A stretch of DNA of 64,000 bases from Gonatopus flavifemur (Eukaryota > Arthropoda > Insecta > Hymenoptera > Dryinidae), in NCBI GenBank assembly GCA_018340375.1, contig JAFFJZ010000007.1, positions 24,960,001-25,024,000 of the forward strand, in the 5' to 3' direction. The first letter of the stretch is position 1, and each line of letters begins with the position of its first letter. Below are positions 1 through 11,306 of this stretch, in pieces. The notes beneath the pieces were generated by a model. The model was not told the DNA's origin, searched no databases, and saw only the letters and a list, made by a program, of their open reading frames with translations. Made by a program: the position numbers and the translations under genes.

Positions 1-613
1 AAAAATCAATTGGGCGCCACTTACAAAAATGATCAGAAATCAAAAATCCCAAAATTTTTATGAAATATATTATATTTATTGGGGGTTATGTCAGTAAAAC
101 CAATGAAAAGTCCAAAATTAAAAAAATGACAGACATGCAAACTTTTGGTAGCGTTTTTTAACCTTTTTTTCACTCTTTAAAGTGCTATAAAAAGAAAAAA
201 ATGGCAAATGTCATTTCCATTTAGATTCATCCTCCAATGAATTCAATCAGCTTCAAAATAGAAAAAGAACGATCCGTTCAGTAGTTTTTGAGATCTCGTG
301 GAGCCAAACTTGAAAAAGATGGTTTCGAGAAAAACGCCTTTAAATTTGCGGCATACCAATCTTTTGACTTGAGAAAATTTTCTTCATGCACTCCAAGACC
401 CATTTAATGAGTTTCAAAAAACTCGAGTTCTTAATTTACTCCCTTCTTAAGAAAAAAAATTCGAGAAAATCACCTCATTTCGGAATTCGCTTGATGAGAA
501 CCTCCCCTTAAATTTTTTAGACTTCTAGCAGAATTTTTGTTGGAAAATTATCGAAAATTATTATTATCAACGCAAATCGTCAAGATGAATGATTAAATAT
601 CAACATTATTCAT
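1..613. other. Gene-free AT-rich stretch, transposon-like
   Basis: No credible reading frame or exon is seen. Phrases such as TTCGAGAAAAACGCCTTTAAA near 325-345 resemble text common in decayed insect DNA transposons, so this is probably old repeat sequence. No element ends could be placed. Confidence 0.4.
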
Positions 614-822
614 TGAAGGGATACTAGCGGCGTGGCAGCAGCTAAATTGTTTATGACAAACTACAGGAAACCTTTCAATTTAATTAAAAGATTGTTTTGT
701 ACGGCATTCCTCTGATTCAAGTAGAAGTGCTGTACGAAGCGATATTTCGATTAAATTGAAGCGTTCGCCCGTTGTTTGTTATAAACGATGCAGGCGCTTC
801 CACGCCGCTAGTACCACCTCAA
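614..822. repeat. Palindromic inverted-repeat element, TTGAAGGGATACTAGC ends
   Basis: The left arm (TTGAAGGGATACTAGCGGCG) is repeated inverted at the right end (CGCCGCTAGTACCACCTCAA). The arms are about 100 bp each and fold back over nearly the whole element. The ends resemble the TTAA-flanked GGGGATA elements at 22413 and 54677, with TTGA and CTCAA in place of intact TTAA. Confidence 0.65.
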
Positions 823-1142
823 AAGGTTGCGATGAATTCTGTTCAATTTTACTGCCGATCGCTAAAATTTCCTGAAACTTTTTGTTGAACATAATGTTAA
901 TTTTCATTGAATTCCGTCCACTTTTGGCACAAGGTTTCACGAAAAATGATAAAAAATCTATTTGTTGTTATATTCAATCTATTGGAATATATTGCAACGA
1001 ATTATATTGAATTCGCATGACGTTTGCCGACACTTCCTGAAACTTTTTGTTGAATATAATTTAATATCATATGATATTCATTTTCGTTGAATTTTTTTCA
1101 TTCCTTTTAAAGTAATGTTTGCCGAAAAATCATCAAAATTTA

Positions 1143-1252
1143 GGGTGGTATGCAGAGTCAGATTTGAGACTGGACCTAGTTCCACCCCATAAGCTCATAT
1201 GTACTTTGCGTAGAACCGGTCCTAGTCTCAGACCTGACTCTGCATACCGCCC
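1143..1252. repeat. 110-bp hairpin MITE flanked by TTA
   Basis: GGGTGGTATGCAGAGTCAG at the left is mirrored by CTGACTCTGCATACCGCCC at the right. TTA flanks both sides (1140-1142 and 1253-1255), as expected for a 3-bp target duplication of PIF/Harbinger or Tourist type. It has no coding capacity. Confidence 0.75.
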
Positions 1253-1256
1253 TTAA

Positions 1257-1426
1257 GAGGATACGAACTTACCGACCAAGCACGGTTTTTCTTGACCAAA
1301 TTACTCGAAACTGAATTTACGAAATGATCATCGAATCATCCCTGGAAATTTCAGATTATTTCATGAATTCTGTTTCGCGTAATTTGGCCAAAGAAAACCG
1401 TGCTCCGATAGTAAGCTCGTATCCAC
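1257..1426. repeat. 170-bp hairpin MITE flanked by TTAA
   Basis: The arms GAGGATACGAACTTACC and, inverted, GTGGATACGAGCTTACT extend inward for about 75 bp each. TTAA lies on both sides (1253-1256 and 1427-1430), the piggyBac/Kolobok-type target. The left TTAA overlaps the TTA duplication of the element at 1143-1252, so two different MITEs abut with no spacer. Confidence 0.7.
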
Positions 1427-1484
1427 TTAATGATTACCAACATGAACTGTAAAAAGATTGCAGCGACTTCTGATAAATTTTGAT

Positions 1485-2012
1485 CAGGGCCGAATTGAGG
1501 GGGGGCTTCAGGGGTTTCAGCCCCGAGGGCTCCACACGCAGAGAAAAATTCTCGCTGAAGAAGGGATTCCGAGAAATCTGCCTTGCTAAATTAGCAAACC
1601 GATTGCTGTTACAGCAAATATATTGCTATTTTAGCAAGATCTTTGTTAATTCAGAAAAATTTTCTAGCCGTCTGTATATCTACAATTCCGGATTGCTGAA
1701 TGACAAGAGCTTGTTAAAAGAGCAAGATTTTTACTGTGATAGCAAATTTTCTGTCGATTCAGCAACATGTTTTGCCATATCAGCAGAGCAAATTTTCGAG
1801 GTTTGCTGTTTCAGCAACTTTTTTTCTCTGAGTGCACATAATAGGGACCCCCACAATATGAAATTTCGTAATTTTTCAATATAGTTTGGATTCGATACAA
1901 GTTATGTATGATACTGAGAAAGTTGATTCAACAGTAAATTTCGATTCACCGTGGATAATCACTCCCCACAACTCTTAGCCTCGGAGCCTCCACAACTGTA
2001 AATTCGGCCCTG
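1485..2012. mobile_element. hAT-type MITE with perfect 8-bp duplication, interrupted
   Basis: The ends CAGGGCCGAATT and AATTCGGCCCTG are inverted repeats. They are flanked by identical 8-bp direct repeats ATTTTGAT at 1477-1484 and 2013-2020. An 8-bp duplication and CAGGG termini are the hAT signature. The body is split by a second element at 1535-1834. No transposase is present. An open frame across this region is incidental transposon sequence. Confidence 0.88.
1535..1834. repeat. CACGCAGAGAAAA element with AGCAA words, nested in hAT MITE
   Basis: The left end CACGCAGAGAAAAATT and right end TTTCTCTGAGTG are inverted. CA flanks both sides (1533-1534, 1835-1836). The interior repeats TTGCT/AGCAA words in both orientations, like the element at 42069-42661. 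Its position proves it landed after the hAT MITE. Confidence 0.75.
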
Positions 2013-2461
2013 ATTTTGATGATAATACTAATTTTGAACATAATGTTCATTTTTATTCAATTCTGTCCATTTTTAGCGTAACTTTTGATCAGTAGCGTGT
2101 TAATAACATTTCTGTTCTCTTTCAACTCGAATTGAAACGAAGATAAGAGGCGGGAAAACCACTTATCCTTTATTTCGCATCAGTTGCAGGAAGACAGAGA
2201 AGGTCTCACCCCACTATTTCAATTTTTCAGAGAACAAAAACATTATTCATTGGATCTAATCATATTGAATTTTATGGATTTTGAATAAAAATTTTCAAGG
2301 TTTTATGGAGAATTCTATGGAATGTGTTGGTAACCCTATTCAATTTGATTGGAAGTTGAGAGCTTCTCTTGTGGGTTGAATAATTAAATCCGTCTTTGCA
2401 AACAAAAAATTGATATCGATTTTTATCGTTTCTACTCTGAAAAAAATTATTTTACTTCAAT

Positions 2462-2575
2462 GTGATCAGCAAAAGAATTTTGTTACAATAACAAAGAATA
2501 TTGTTAGCCCAACGAAATAATTTTGTTTACACAAGAAAAGTTTTATTGATATAACAAATTTCTTTTGTTGATCAC
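2462..2575. repeat. Small hairpin, GTGATCAACAAAAG arms
   Basis: GTGATCAGCAAAAGAATTTTG at the left pairs with the complement of AAATTTCTTTTGTTGATCAC at the right. It is probably a decayed MITE interior. No target duplication was identified. Confidence 0.5.
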
Positions 2576-2584
2576 CGATTATTA

Positions 2585-2800
2585 CCTTCTGAAAATTGTA
2601 TCTGCTATATTGAGTCCTTCATGTTGAATAATTCCAATCTGATCTCAGATTAGTAAGCAGCAACCCTAAAAACCTCTTTTTTCTTAGATTTTGTCAAAAT
2701 TTATTGTTTTTTGGAAATTGCGTCCGTCATATTGAGCCCGACATGCTGAACTTTGAGAATCTGACTTGAAATTCGTAACCAATAGCCTTAAAAACCCTCA
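2585..2800. repeat. Two degenerate units of the ATGGCGGA dispersed repeat
   Basis: Two similar half-units (about 2590-2675 and 2711-2800) share TATTGAG-C...CATG-TGAA...AATCTGA...CCTTAAAAACC-type text. They match, in reverse orientation, the repeat at 57775-59095 (AATCTGACTT.A.ATTCGTAA). They are old and heavily mutated. Confidence 0.45.
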
Positions 2801-3132
2801 CAGTCGCAATTATTAATGATATAAGAACTATAGAAAAATGTGCCCCTGAAAGGATTAAAACTTCATTTACACGCATTCGAAAATTTTCCTTCAACCTTAA
2901 GAAAAATGCCAATGCAGGCCCACATAAATTGTCAATGCGGGTAGTATTGTAATTTCAGTACTGGGCTTCAAGTCAAACATTGTCATTATTACGACCCTGG
3001 GTTAATACGATCAAAACAACTGACCTTGTGATGGTTGTTCGAATTTGCCCGCATTGGTCATTCTACACCAGTATGAAACTGAATTTCAATTTTCACATGG
3101 GCACATAACAAATGTCTATACATGTACATATA

Positions 3133-3475
3133 CAGGGTGTTTCATAATTCACTGAAAATACTCCAGAGGCGTTATTCTGCAGCTAAAATGCAAGAATTTC
3201 CCGTTTTGAAAAAATTTTTTGGAGGATAAGTTTTTGAGTTTTTGAGCTATGAGCTTTTTTAGGTTCTTTTTCAAATCCAAATGACTCAGAAGTATTATGT
3301 TCTACATTCTTGGGCTTAACACCATTCTCTAAGTTGGAAAGCGCCGAATCTCTGGGGAAAAAGTCAACCATCTTATCATTATTTGTTTCGGAGCTATAGT
3401 AATTTACAGTTGCTGAACTATGAAGAAAAACGTAAATTGAAAGAAAAATTGACAATATTACAATCCTCCTGGCCT
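3133..3475. mobile_element. Left half of a CAGGGTG-ended element
   Basis: It starts CAGGGTGTTTCATAATTC after TATA and runs collinear with 51040-51320: TTCTGCAG.-AAAATGCAA, then the AACTCA-AAG.ATT.TGTTCTAC segment, then CGGAGCTATAG. The right half, present as an inverted arm at 52620-52910, is missing here, so this copy is truncated. No transposase is seen. Confidence 0.65.
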
Positions 3476-4348
3476 TATCGTCGAATTTGAATCATTTTTT
3501 AAACCACACTCAATTTATTAGAGTCGCTTATACATATTTTTTTCCTCTTCTCAAACCCTTTCCTTCATTTCTACAAAAATCGCTATAAAATGAAATTGAA
3601 TTGAATCATCTAAAAATAATTTGGAAGCCAGCAGTTAGATACAGAGATCTAATTCTTTATTTAGGTTTTCAACTCCTTGAAATTTCTGTTCATTTGAGTG
3701 CAATGAGAACGTATGATCGATCAATTTCGTTGGATCTCAAGAATCGTTGGACACCTTGTTATTTGAATTTCATTCCCAATACAATCCTTTTCACTGAGAT
3801 ATCATAATTGTTTTAAAATTTCTACACAGCACAAGCACACGTCCTAAATGAACTTCCTTTATGTCAGTTCCGAAAGAATTCGTAATGAATTCTTGAACTT
3901 TTGGAAAATTCGCGATATGTATTTTGACAATTGAGACCTTGCAAAAAAAAAATATTGTGGGAAAAATTTGCATTCGAAAATTGAAAGTAGATAAATATTG
4001 GAATAAATTTCAAATTTGTTAGAAATGAATTCCTCGATAAAAATTACAAACATTTTTGGATGATCAATCGAATGAATATTCATGTATCAAACTATTTCGC
4101 AAAAAAAAAGAAACTCAAAGCTCCAACTACTGGCTTTCAAATGTTGTTTTAGAATTTCATTGTATAATGATTTTTCAGGAAATTGTAAGGATTTGAGGAA
4201 TGAATGAAAAATTATGCAAACACTACTACAATAAATCAACTGTAATCTAAAAATGAATTTAGATATAATGATGAACCCAGCAGAATTGCGAAGTCAACAA
4301 TTTTTCCTTCGATTTGTTCTTTTTTTCCTCATTGCTCTATGATCAATA
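3476..4348. other. Gene-free AT-rich spacer
   Basis: No exon, RNA gene or clear repeat boundary is seen. Short open frames overlap each other on both strands and lack any recognisable motif. Confidence 0.4.
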
Positions 4349-5089
4349 CATGAAAAAAATGAAGGTTGAAAACATAGTAATCTTTAATAAAAATTTGAGA
4401 ATATTTCTTAAAATCTAAGAGTTTTTCTTAAATGCACACGGAAAAAATTGGTGATCCAAATTTTCGTTGACTAGTATGTCACTTTTGGACGAAGCACAAA
4501 TTCGAGAAGGATTCATACACTGGATTTTAATAATTCGTTGACTGTTCCCATGATTTCACCGATGGAATTCACTTTTCATTTTGATTGTCGAAATAATGGA
4601 AAGATTCAACGAATTATTAAAATCCAGTGTACGAGTTCTTCTGGAATTTCTGCTCCGTCCCAAAGTGACATACTAGTCAACGAAAATTTGGATCACTAAT
4701 TTTTTCCGTGCATAAAACAGACAAAACGGTCCACTTTTTTGTGGAATTTCATTCGAAAAACAATGTAAAATTATCGGTACTTGATAAAGAATAGAGGAGC
4801 ATATGAACTTTCCAAATGTCGCGCGTGAAATTTTACAAAAATAGTAACAAACTTTCAATATCTTACTATTCACTGTGTGAAATTTCGTATGGGACTTTTG
4901 GAAAGTTCATATATTTCTCTATTCTTTATTATCTATTAATGATTCTTCATTATTTTTCGAATACAATTCCACAAAAAAGTGGATCGTTTTATCTTTATTA
5001 TGCATTTAAGAAAAATTCTCAGATTTTAAGAAATATTCTCAAATTCTCATTAAAGATCACTTTATTTCCGACCTGCATTTTTCTCCGTG
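4349..5089. repeat. Large palindromic CACGGAGAAAA element (outer)
   Basis: The right end TTTTTCTCCGTG pairs with a mutated left end CATGAAAAAAATG. TA flanks both sides (4347-4348, 5090-5091). The arms contain AAATTTGAGAATATTTCTTA and its complement, ACTTTTTTGTGGAATT and its complement, and TATGAACTTTCCAAA near the centre. A second element (4437-4710) sits in the left arm. Confidence 0.7.
4437..4710. repeat. 274-bp CACGGAAAAAATT element nested at 4349-5089
   Basis: CACGGAAAAAATTGGTGATC is mirrored by GATCACTAATTTTTTCCGTG. CA flanks both sides (4435-4436, 4711-4712). The intact right arm of the host palindrome (AAATGCATAA) shows the pre-insertion sequence, so the 2-bp duplication is CA rather than TA. 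The interior folds back: GTTGACTAGTATGTCACTTT and its complement. Confidence 0.82.
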
Positions 5090-5091
5090 TA

Positions 5092-6120
5092 CTTTTTTTG
5101 TTTTCCCTTTACTCTCTGAATTTGGATTCCAAAGGGGATGATTTTGATTTTTGAGGAGTATAAGGAACGTGAATTAAATATGGTGGGCTATCGATAGTTG
5201 AAGTTGATGAATATTTTGAATGAGTGTTCTGATACCCGAGTGAAAATAATTATTATTATATACAAATAGTTTTGAGAATTTAGTTTTTATGGATTTATAT
5301 AAAATATTGCTATAAATTTGACATAATTTCTATAAAAAACAAAAGAATCGTTTTTTTCAAGAATTTCCATCACAAGGAGTTATTTATCTGCTTCAAAATC
5401 AAAACATCTTCCTGGAAACTAATGAAAACTCATCACCGACTTTTCCGTACGCGCGATTTAATGAAATCAGATATTTTCTTATAGCGGTTATCATAAATTT
5501 AATCTGAGGAGTACATGAAAAGTATGAAATTCGATGAACTGCTTATCGTGATTTTCTGACCAGCGTTAAACGTTGATAAAATCTCATAAATATTTTCACT
5601 CTGGATAGACATCATAGGATTCGATAGGTTCCGTATCGAATTCCAAGGAGGGTGCATTCGCCCTTTCGAACAGAATTGTTTCAAAAATCATCCACATGCT
5701 GTAACAAATTTTTGTACGTGTCGCGCACATTCCAACATTGAATATAATGCACATCGATACTTTGAATTACGGAATTTCGTATCAAAGCAACGTTATTAAT
5801 TGAATTGCAATTGAATGTTCTATGTGTTTTTTCTCTTATTAGAGATGATATGAAGACAATTCATCACAATTATTGAGGACTAATTTTTTCGATTCTTGAT
5901 TCTCAATGCTTATTTATCCACCCTCAACTTCTGAAAAATGAAATCCACATCGATTTCAACCAGTTCTGTAATTTTTGCGAACCAATCAGAAGTATCGCTC
6001 TGCAAAATTGGAAATTTTCATCGGCCACTGTTGTGGAATAAAAGATTTTGGAAAGAGATTATATACATGTACGATGGTATATACTTATAGGCATGTATAT
6101 ATCATTTCATGGTGATGCTG
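5092..6120. other. Upstream flank of the atonal-like gene
   Basis: No gene or repeat boundary is recognised. Since the next gene is a developmental regulator, enhancers could lie here, but nothing in the sequence alone identifies them. Confidence 0.35.
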
Positions 6121-6137
6121 AGGCGCCGACGTTGGAC

Positions 6138-6360
6138 CACCTGTTGCCTGGCTCGGCTGCTGGTACTCCCAACCCAATTCTTCTTCACGGTTCGCACGGT
6201 GGTTCGTAGCTGGTTTCCTCGGCTGCTGCAAGGACTTTCCTATGGTTAAAGTGGGGATATTATTCTCTCTTACGATTGGTCGACCGGCACGTGCTGCACG
6301 AGGGTGCCTCGCTCCACTCGAATTTATAAATCCCCTTGCTTCGTTGCAACGGACTTCAGA
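6138..6360 (+). promoter_or_regulatory. Core promoter region of the atonal-like gene
   Basis: TATAAA stands at 6325-6330 in CGAATTTATAAATCCCC. A start near 6355 (CTTCAGAA) would be about 30 bp downstream. E-boxes CACCTG (6138-6143) and CACGTG (6288-6293) lie upstream in a locally GC-richer segment. E-boxes are the known targets of proneural bHLH and Hairy/E(spl) proteins. Autoregulation or lateral-inhibition control here is inference. Confidence 0.55.
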
Positions 6361-6542
6361 ATCACCCCGTGACTCGGATTGCGTAGATCCACCTCATCTC
6401 TTCTCAGTCGGTGTATCGTAGTTTACATTTTCGTAAAAAAAAAAAGACTGCAGTGTGACTTGAGAATTTTTCTTTGAAAGAAGTGACTTTGAAGTGACTG
6501 AGTGTCATCGTATTTGAAAAAGGAGTTTCTCTTCGAGGAAAA

Positions 6543-7439
6543 ATGGAACTCCAAGAGATGTTCCGTTACGGTTATATGTTTCCAACATCTACGACTCGTG
6601 ACGATAACGAAATCATCGAAGTAGTTCCGTGCACTTACCTCGATCTCGTACCAAGTTACGCGTACGCTTCCAAAATGTCGATGAACATCAATAAAATGAA
6701 CAGTCAAAGCCCTGGATTGCCTTCGGTCAGTACGATATCTTTACCACATTGTGCTCCATCTTCGTCCTCGATCATCTACGAGAATAATAGCAGCTGTGAC
6801 GGTTGGCATACTCCAAGTCCAACGGCGAGTTTGAGATCCGTCAGTCCAGCGACGACACTTTCGATATCCTCGGAACCAGAAATCGCCACTTCAACGTACC
6901 GCAATCTTCTTGGAAAACGAAGTTATTCCATGAAATCTAATCAAAAGGAAATCAATCGTCAGACCAATGAGGACGTGAAAAAAAGCCGCAGTAAACATCA
7001 TCATATTCATTCAGACAACAATAACAGTGATAACAACAATGTCGAAGAGAAATTCGAGAAAACGCAGAGTTTATTCAATTCCACGAATAATTACTCGTCC
7101 GAAAGAATGGAAGAGGATGTGGTTAGTGAAGAAGACGAAGGCGAGACCGCTTTGAGTGACGGCAGTGGATCCGTTGACCATCATCACTTCGAAGACATCG
7201 ATGCCGAGAATAATGGAAGTGCAAGAAGACGTGGAAAGTACGTAAGTTCCACTGTAGTTAGAAAACGCCGTTTGGCTGCAAACGCCAGAGAAAGAAGACG
7301 TATGCAGAATCTCAATAAAGCTTTCGATCGACTTAGAACGTATCTACCTTCTCTCGGTAACGATAGACAATTGTCCAAATACGAGACCCTACAAATGGCT
7401 CAATCTTACATCACAGCGCTTTACGATTTATTACAATGA
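6543..7439 (+). CDS. ato: Atonal-class proneural bHLH transcription factor
   Basis: This is a 298-residue single-exon gene. The last 60 residues form an Atonal-type bHLH: basic region [13 protein letters not shown] (241-253), helix 1 with [12 protein letters not shown] (254-265), a loop with LGNDRQLSK, and helix 2 [17 protein letters not shown] ending at the C-terminus. Stopping right after helix 2 is typical of Atonal. The MQNLN.AFDRLR and LGNDRQLSK wording fits Atonal better than Amos or Cato. The N-terminal 230 residues are low-complexity: Ser/Pro-rich at 53-115, HHH and Asn/Asp runs at 152-167, acidic at 189-205. The ATG follows GGAAAA and is the first in a frame that reads through. A TATA box lies about 215 bp upstream. 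Family knowledge: the protein dimerises with Daughterless, binds E-boxes and specifies chordotonal organs and photoreceptors. Orthology to ato rather than a paralog is likely but not proven. Confidence 0.93.
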   Translation: MELQEMFRYGYMFPTSTTRDDNEIIEVVPCTYLDLVPSYAYASKMSMNINKMNSQSPGLPSVSTISLPHCAPSSSSIIYENNSSCDGWHTPSPTASLRSVSPATTLSISSEPEIATSTYRNLLGKRSYSMKSNQKEINRQTNEDVKKSRSKHHHIHSDNNNSDNNNVEEKFEKTQSLFNSTNNYSSERMEEDVVSEEDEGETALSDGSGSVDHHHFEDIDAENNGSARRRGKYVSSTVVRKRRLAANARERRRMQNLNKAFDRLRTYLPSLGNDRQLSKYETLQMAQSYITALYDLLQ

Positions 7440-7590
7440 AATTTTGTCATATCCCTTCCAAGTTATGTATACGTACACCTTAAGTGCCTCACTTGTACTT
7501 ATCGTACTTGTAATTCGATTCACTTGTTTTTTTGCACTGTACAAAAAAATGAAAAAAAAAACGAACCATTTGTAAATATAAAATCTTGTT

Positions 7591-7749
7591 AATAAAATTG
7601 TAAATTTTGTATGATAGTCTATAATTTATAATATGTAGATATACATGTTTTTTATAATGAACAAATCAATTTATCCTTCTTCGAGACTGAATGAAGCAGA
7701 ATAATTAAATCTGTATATATATATGTTTTCATATTGTATAAACAATAAA
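7591..7749 (+). terminator. Polyadenylation signals of the atonal-like gene
   Basis: AATAAA occurs at 7591-7596 (TTAATAAAATTG) and again at 7744-7749 (ACAATAAACATTG). The A/T-rich 3' UTR starts after the stop at 7439. Alternative 3' ends are possible. Confidence 0.6.
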
Positions 7750-7799
7750 CATTGTCTAATTCATTGATATAGAGGATTGATTTCTTTCATTTCCAAAAC

Positions 7800-9189
7800 C
7801 TAAAATAAGTTTGAAAACACTTTTCAGCTACACACGTGTGAATATTTGAATCGAATTTGGGTATGTGGATTTGTTTTTAAAGCTTTTTGGGTTAGGTGGA
7901 TACGATTGACCTTAGGCGAAGGAACAAGGTAAAGTCCTGTCCCATCATCGGTGGTCCCAGGTCGTCATACGAAACCTGCGCGACGTTCAGGTGCTTGGTT
8001 TCATTGCAATTTGAGACCTTCAACAGCCTTTCTTTTCTTCGACCATGACTCTTCTTTCATTCAGTTGTTTCTTTTCCTTCAAGTATTTTTCTCACTCTCT
8101 CTGTTCCCTTTTTCCCTCATCCATCAAAATTTCACACACTTCGGGTGCGTCGATGGTCAAATGATATTCGAAACTCGATTGTTCTTGAATATTTAATTGT
8201 TCTTCTCTTTGTTGAAATTGGAAAGTCAGTTGGAATTTTTACCATCCTTGATACGAATTCGAATCATCTCTTCTCAAAGTTTTATCTACACTGAAAACTG
8301 CGTACACACATACGTTTTGTAAAGAGTGATCAACACTTCGTGGAATTGTGGTAAAAGTCTCATGGAGTTTGCAATTCTCACTTCCCATCTGCTGATCAGA
8401 ATTTTTCGGAAAATTTCGATTATTTTTTCTCAAGGTGCATTTTGGTGCTGAAATATTCACAATTGTGTTCGAATGTGAGCAACGAAATTTCATTCGCTCG
8501 CTACGAAAAGTGCTGGAAGAGTAAAAATTTATTTATTATTTGTAACATAATGATTTGATCAAATACATTCGAATGGAAGAAAATTTGGAAAAGTATACTC
8601 AAGTTTATAATACTCGAAGTTGAACAACAATTCTCATTCATAGAAAGATCAAAGGAAATCCCTTGTTATAAAGGGGTAATAAAATACGGGTAGTTCACAA
8701 GAATGATGATCAAAAAAGAAGAGGAGAAGAAGAAGAAGAAGAAGAAGATGATGAAGAAATAAAAGACGAAGAGTAAAGAGAAAAAAAAATACAAGTTCCA
8801 GTAATGCATCCTTGCACATTTAACGTTCCCTTCGTCCTGAACTGAGAGTAAACTTCCGCTGTATGACTAAAGCTTCTTCTTTATTTTACTCCTAAGGAGC
8901 GTGAACTCCATGGTGTTAAAGTCAATAAAATATCCTACATACCATTCATTTAACCTCAAGTGGAAGATTTGTTTCTTTTTTCTTCATAGATATCGAGAAA
9001 TGTACATAATTCTTATGTGTTAATATATTTTCTTTTTTCATCATTTGAAACTTGAAGAATTATTTTTCACAATTGTTTCGCTGAAACATTAAGATAGGTG
9101 CTATATTTTTTATGATATACCCTGCCAAGGGTAGAAAATGAAGGAATAAATATTGATGCCAAAGGCACATTGATTATAAAGAACTTTGT
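7800..9189. other. Gene-free spacer downstream of the atonal-like gene
   Basis: No exon or RNA gene is recognised. A GAA-rich simple repeat lies at 8718-8758. Confidence 0.4.
8718..8758. repeat. (GAA)n microsatellite
   Basis: About 40 bp of GAA/AAG repeats is interrupted by GAG and GATGAT. Confidence 0.85.
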
Positions 9190-9403
9190 TTCAACCAGTA
9201 GCTGCTAGAGATAGGAACTTTCTGCGTTTTTGAAGAGCGATTTATGCTTGCAAAATTCAGCAATTTATGCTTCAATTATGCTATTTGTTTTCCGGAATTC
9301 TGCTCATATTTGCTACAAAACTTTTTTATTTATATTTCCTTATTCATTATCAAAACATTTTTCCTGTTAATTTTAGATTGCTTATGTGAGTCAATGTGAT
9401 GCA

Positions 9404-9620
9404 ACCCAAGCAGCAAAAGAGGTTAGAAATGCTAAGAGCGTGTTTGGAAAATCCTACGAATATGCGTAGAACCTCCAAATGAGACTGTTTCGAATAATTA
9501 TGTGCTATGTACCTCCATAGAATATCTTAACGAATTTATCCAAAATAGTCTCATTCGCACATCCCTTCCACATTCATAGAGCCACCATAGCATATTTGAA
9601 AAGTTCTTGTGCTACTTGGG
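9404..9620. repeat. CCCAAGCAGCA-ended hairpin element
   Basis: The CCCAAGCAGCAAAAGAGG left end and CTTGTGCTACTTGGG right end are inverted. AA flanks both sides (9402-9403, 9621-9622). The interior has AATGAGACT.TTTCG and its complement. It belongs to the CCC.....AGCAC terminal group seen throughout the window. Confidence 0.7.
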
Positions 9621-9929
9621 AAAATACCCATGAACAATGGATTAATCTTTGAACATGCGTAATTCAGAATTGAATGACTGAAATATGAAGTTTCATCATT
9701 TTAGTAAATTTGGAAGCTGATGTTCTGAAATCAAAATTCACATGAATGGATCATGACTCCTGTTTGTGCTAGCTACACTTTTCTACAATGTCAAAGGAAC
9801 TAGGAGGATGAAACAACCCTCATATAAATTATCACTTATTTCCATCACTATATGCGAATTTTTATTTTCATTCTTTTTTATTCTCATTCAACACTTGATA
9901 ATTCAGCTTTCATTGAAAATATGTATATT

Positions 9930-11306
9930 AACACATGGGCTGAAAAGTCCCGGGCCTGACACATAGATGGCGCGAATTTTACTGCATTCAATTGTTTTTC
10001 AGTTAGTACTAACCTTCAAAAGATAGCTGTCAAAATTTCATGATATTCTATTCATTAGTTTGTGAGTTATTGTACTAAGAGTGACGCCACTTTTGTTATT
10101 TTTAAAACAATGGATCAAAAATAATTTCGTGTTTTAATTTCACACTGCTTCTTGATGGGAAAAAATACCGTTCAAGCAAAGCAATGGCTTGAAAAGTGTT
10201 ATGGGAGCTCCGCTGCATCAGAAACCACAATAAAACGTTGGTTTGCTGACTTCAAACGTGGCCGTAGAGACACCGATGATGCAGAACGCAGTGGACGTCC
10301 AAATGAGGCGGTAACACCAGAAAGCAAAAAAAATCTACAAAATCGTTTTGAATGATCGAAAAGTGAAGTTGCGTGAGTTAGCTGACATCGTAAAAATATT
10401 AAAAGAACGTGTTGGCTTTATATTGCATGAGAATTGAACTATGAGAAAGCTCTGTTCAAAGTGGGTGCCGCGTTTGCTCACTGTTAACCAAAAACAAGAA
10501 CGCGTTGATGCTTCTGAGCAGTGTTTGGCCATGTTTAAACGTAACAAGCCGGAATTTTTGCGTCGATATGTTACAATGGATGAAACATGGATCCATCACT
10601 TCACTCCGGAATTAAAACGATCGTCATCTGAGTGCACGGAAAAAAATTTTTAGCTTATCAGCCGAATTTTAGCTATTACAGCTAAATATTTTAGCACCCA
10701 CAGGACAGCTAATTTCTTAGCAACATTAGCTAAAATTTAGCTGATGGAGCTGAAAATTTTGCTGCAGCAGCTAAAATTTGGCTACAGGAGCTAAAAAAAT
10801 GGCTGTCCATCTAGCAGCTAATTACTTTTTTCCGTGTGGACAGCCACCGGTGAACCCCGCCCAAAGCGCCCGAAAGCACAACAATCGGCTGGAAAGGTTA
10901 TGGCCTCGGTATTTTGGGATGTGCGTGGTTTAATATTCATCGACTGTCTTGAGAAGGGAAATACCATCAACAGTGAATATTATATCACATTATTGGAGCG
11001 TTTGAAGGCCGAAATTGCAAAGAAATATGGCGAAGAAAAAAATTTTATTTCATCAAGACAACGCACCATGTCACAAATCAATCAAAAAAGTGACAAAACT
11101 ACATGAATTGAACTTCGAATTGCTTCCACGTCCACCGTATTCGCCAGATTTGGCTCCCTGCGACTACTGGCTGTTCGCAGACCTAAAAAAATGCTCGCTG
11201 ATAAGAAATTTCGCTCGAATGAAGAGGTTATCGCTGAAACTGAGGCCTATTTTGAGGCAAAAGATGAATCGTTCTACAAAAGTGGTATTGAAATGTTACT
11301 CTGGTA
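9930..11306 (+). pseudogene. Mariner (irritans-like) transposase relic
   Basis: The fragments are clearly a Tc1/mariner DD34D transposase. 10156-10345 encodes the N-terminal helix-turn-helix part (GKNTVQAKQWLEK, KRWFADFKRGRRDT, ERSGRP). About 10441-10634 carries MRKLCSKWVPR and the first catalytic Asp in YVTMDETWIHH. About 10838-11030 has GKVMASVFWDVRG. About 11030-11210 has FHQDNAPCH and PYSPDLAPCDYWLF, with the other two Asp. The triad survives, but the gene is dead: a frameshift near 10340, a stop at 10437-10439, a 204-bp insertion after residue Glu of SSSE, a frameshift near 11030, and loss of the C-terminus, where another element begins near 11306. The 5' flank after TATTAACACATGGGC probably holds the left terminal repeat; the right terminal repeat was not found. 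Confidence 0.92.
10635..10836. repeat. 202-bp CACGGAAAAA element inside the mariner gene
   Basis: The ends CACGGAAAAAAATTTTTAGC and GCTAATTACTTTTTTCCGTG interrupt the mariner frame exactly. Deleting the element plus one copy of TG (633-634 / 837-838 of the 10 kb block) restores ...SSSEWTATGEPRPKR. The target duplication is therefore the dinucleotide TG. The interior is made of AGCTAAAA words in both orientations (AGCTAAATATTTTAGC, AGCTAAAATTTAGCTG). Confidence 0.92.

Noticed and set aside
1480..1884. 134-codon open frame
   Set aside because: It is composed of hAT MITE and nested AGCAA-word element sequence.
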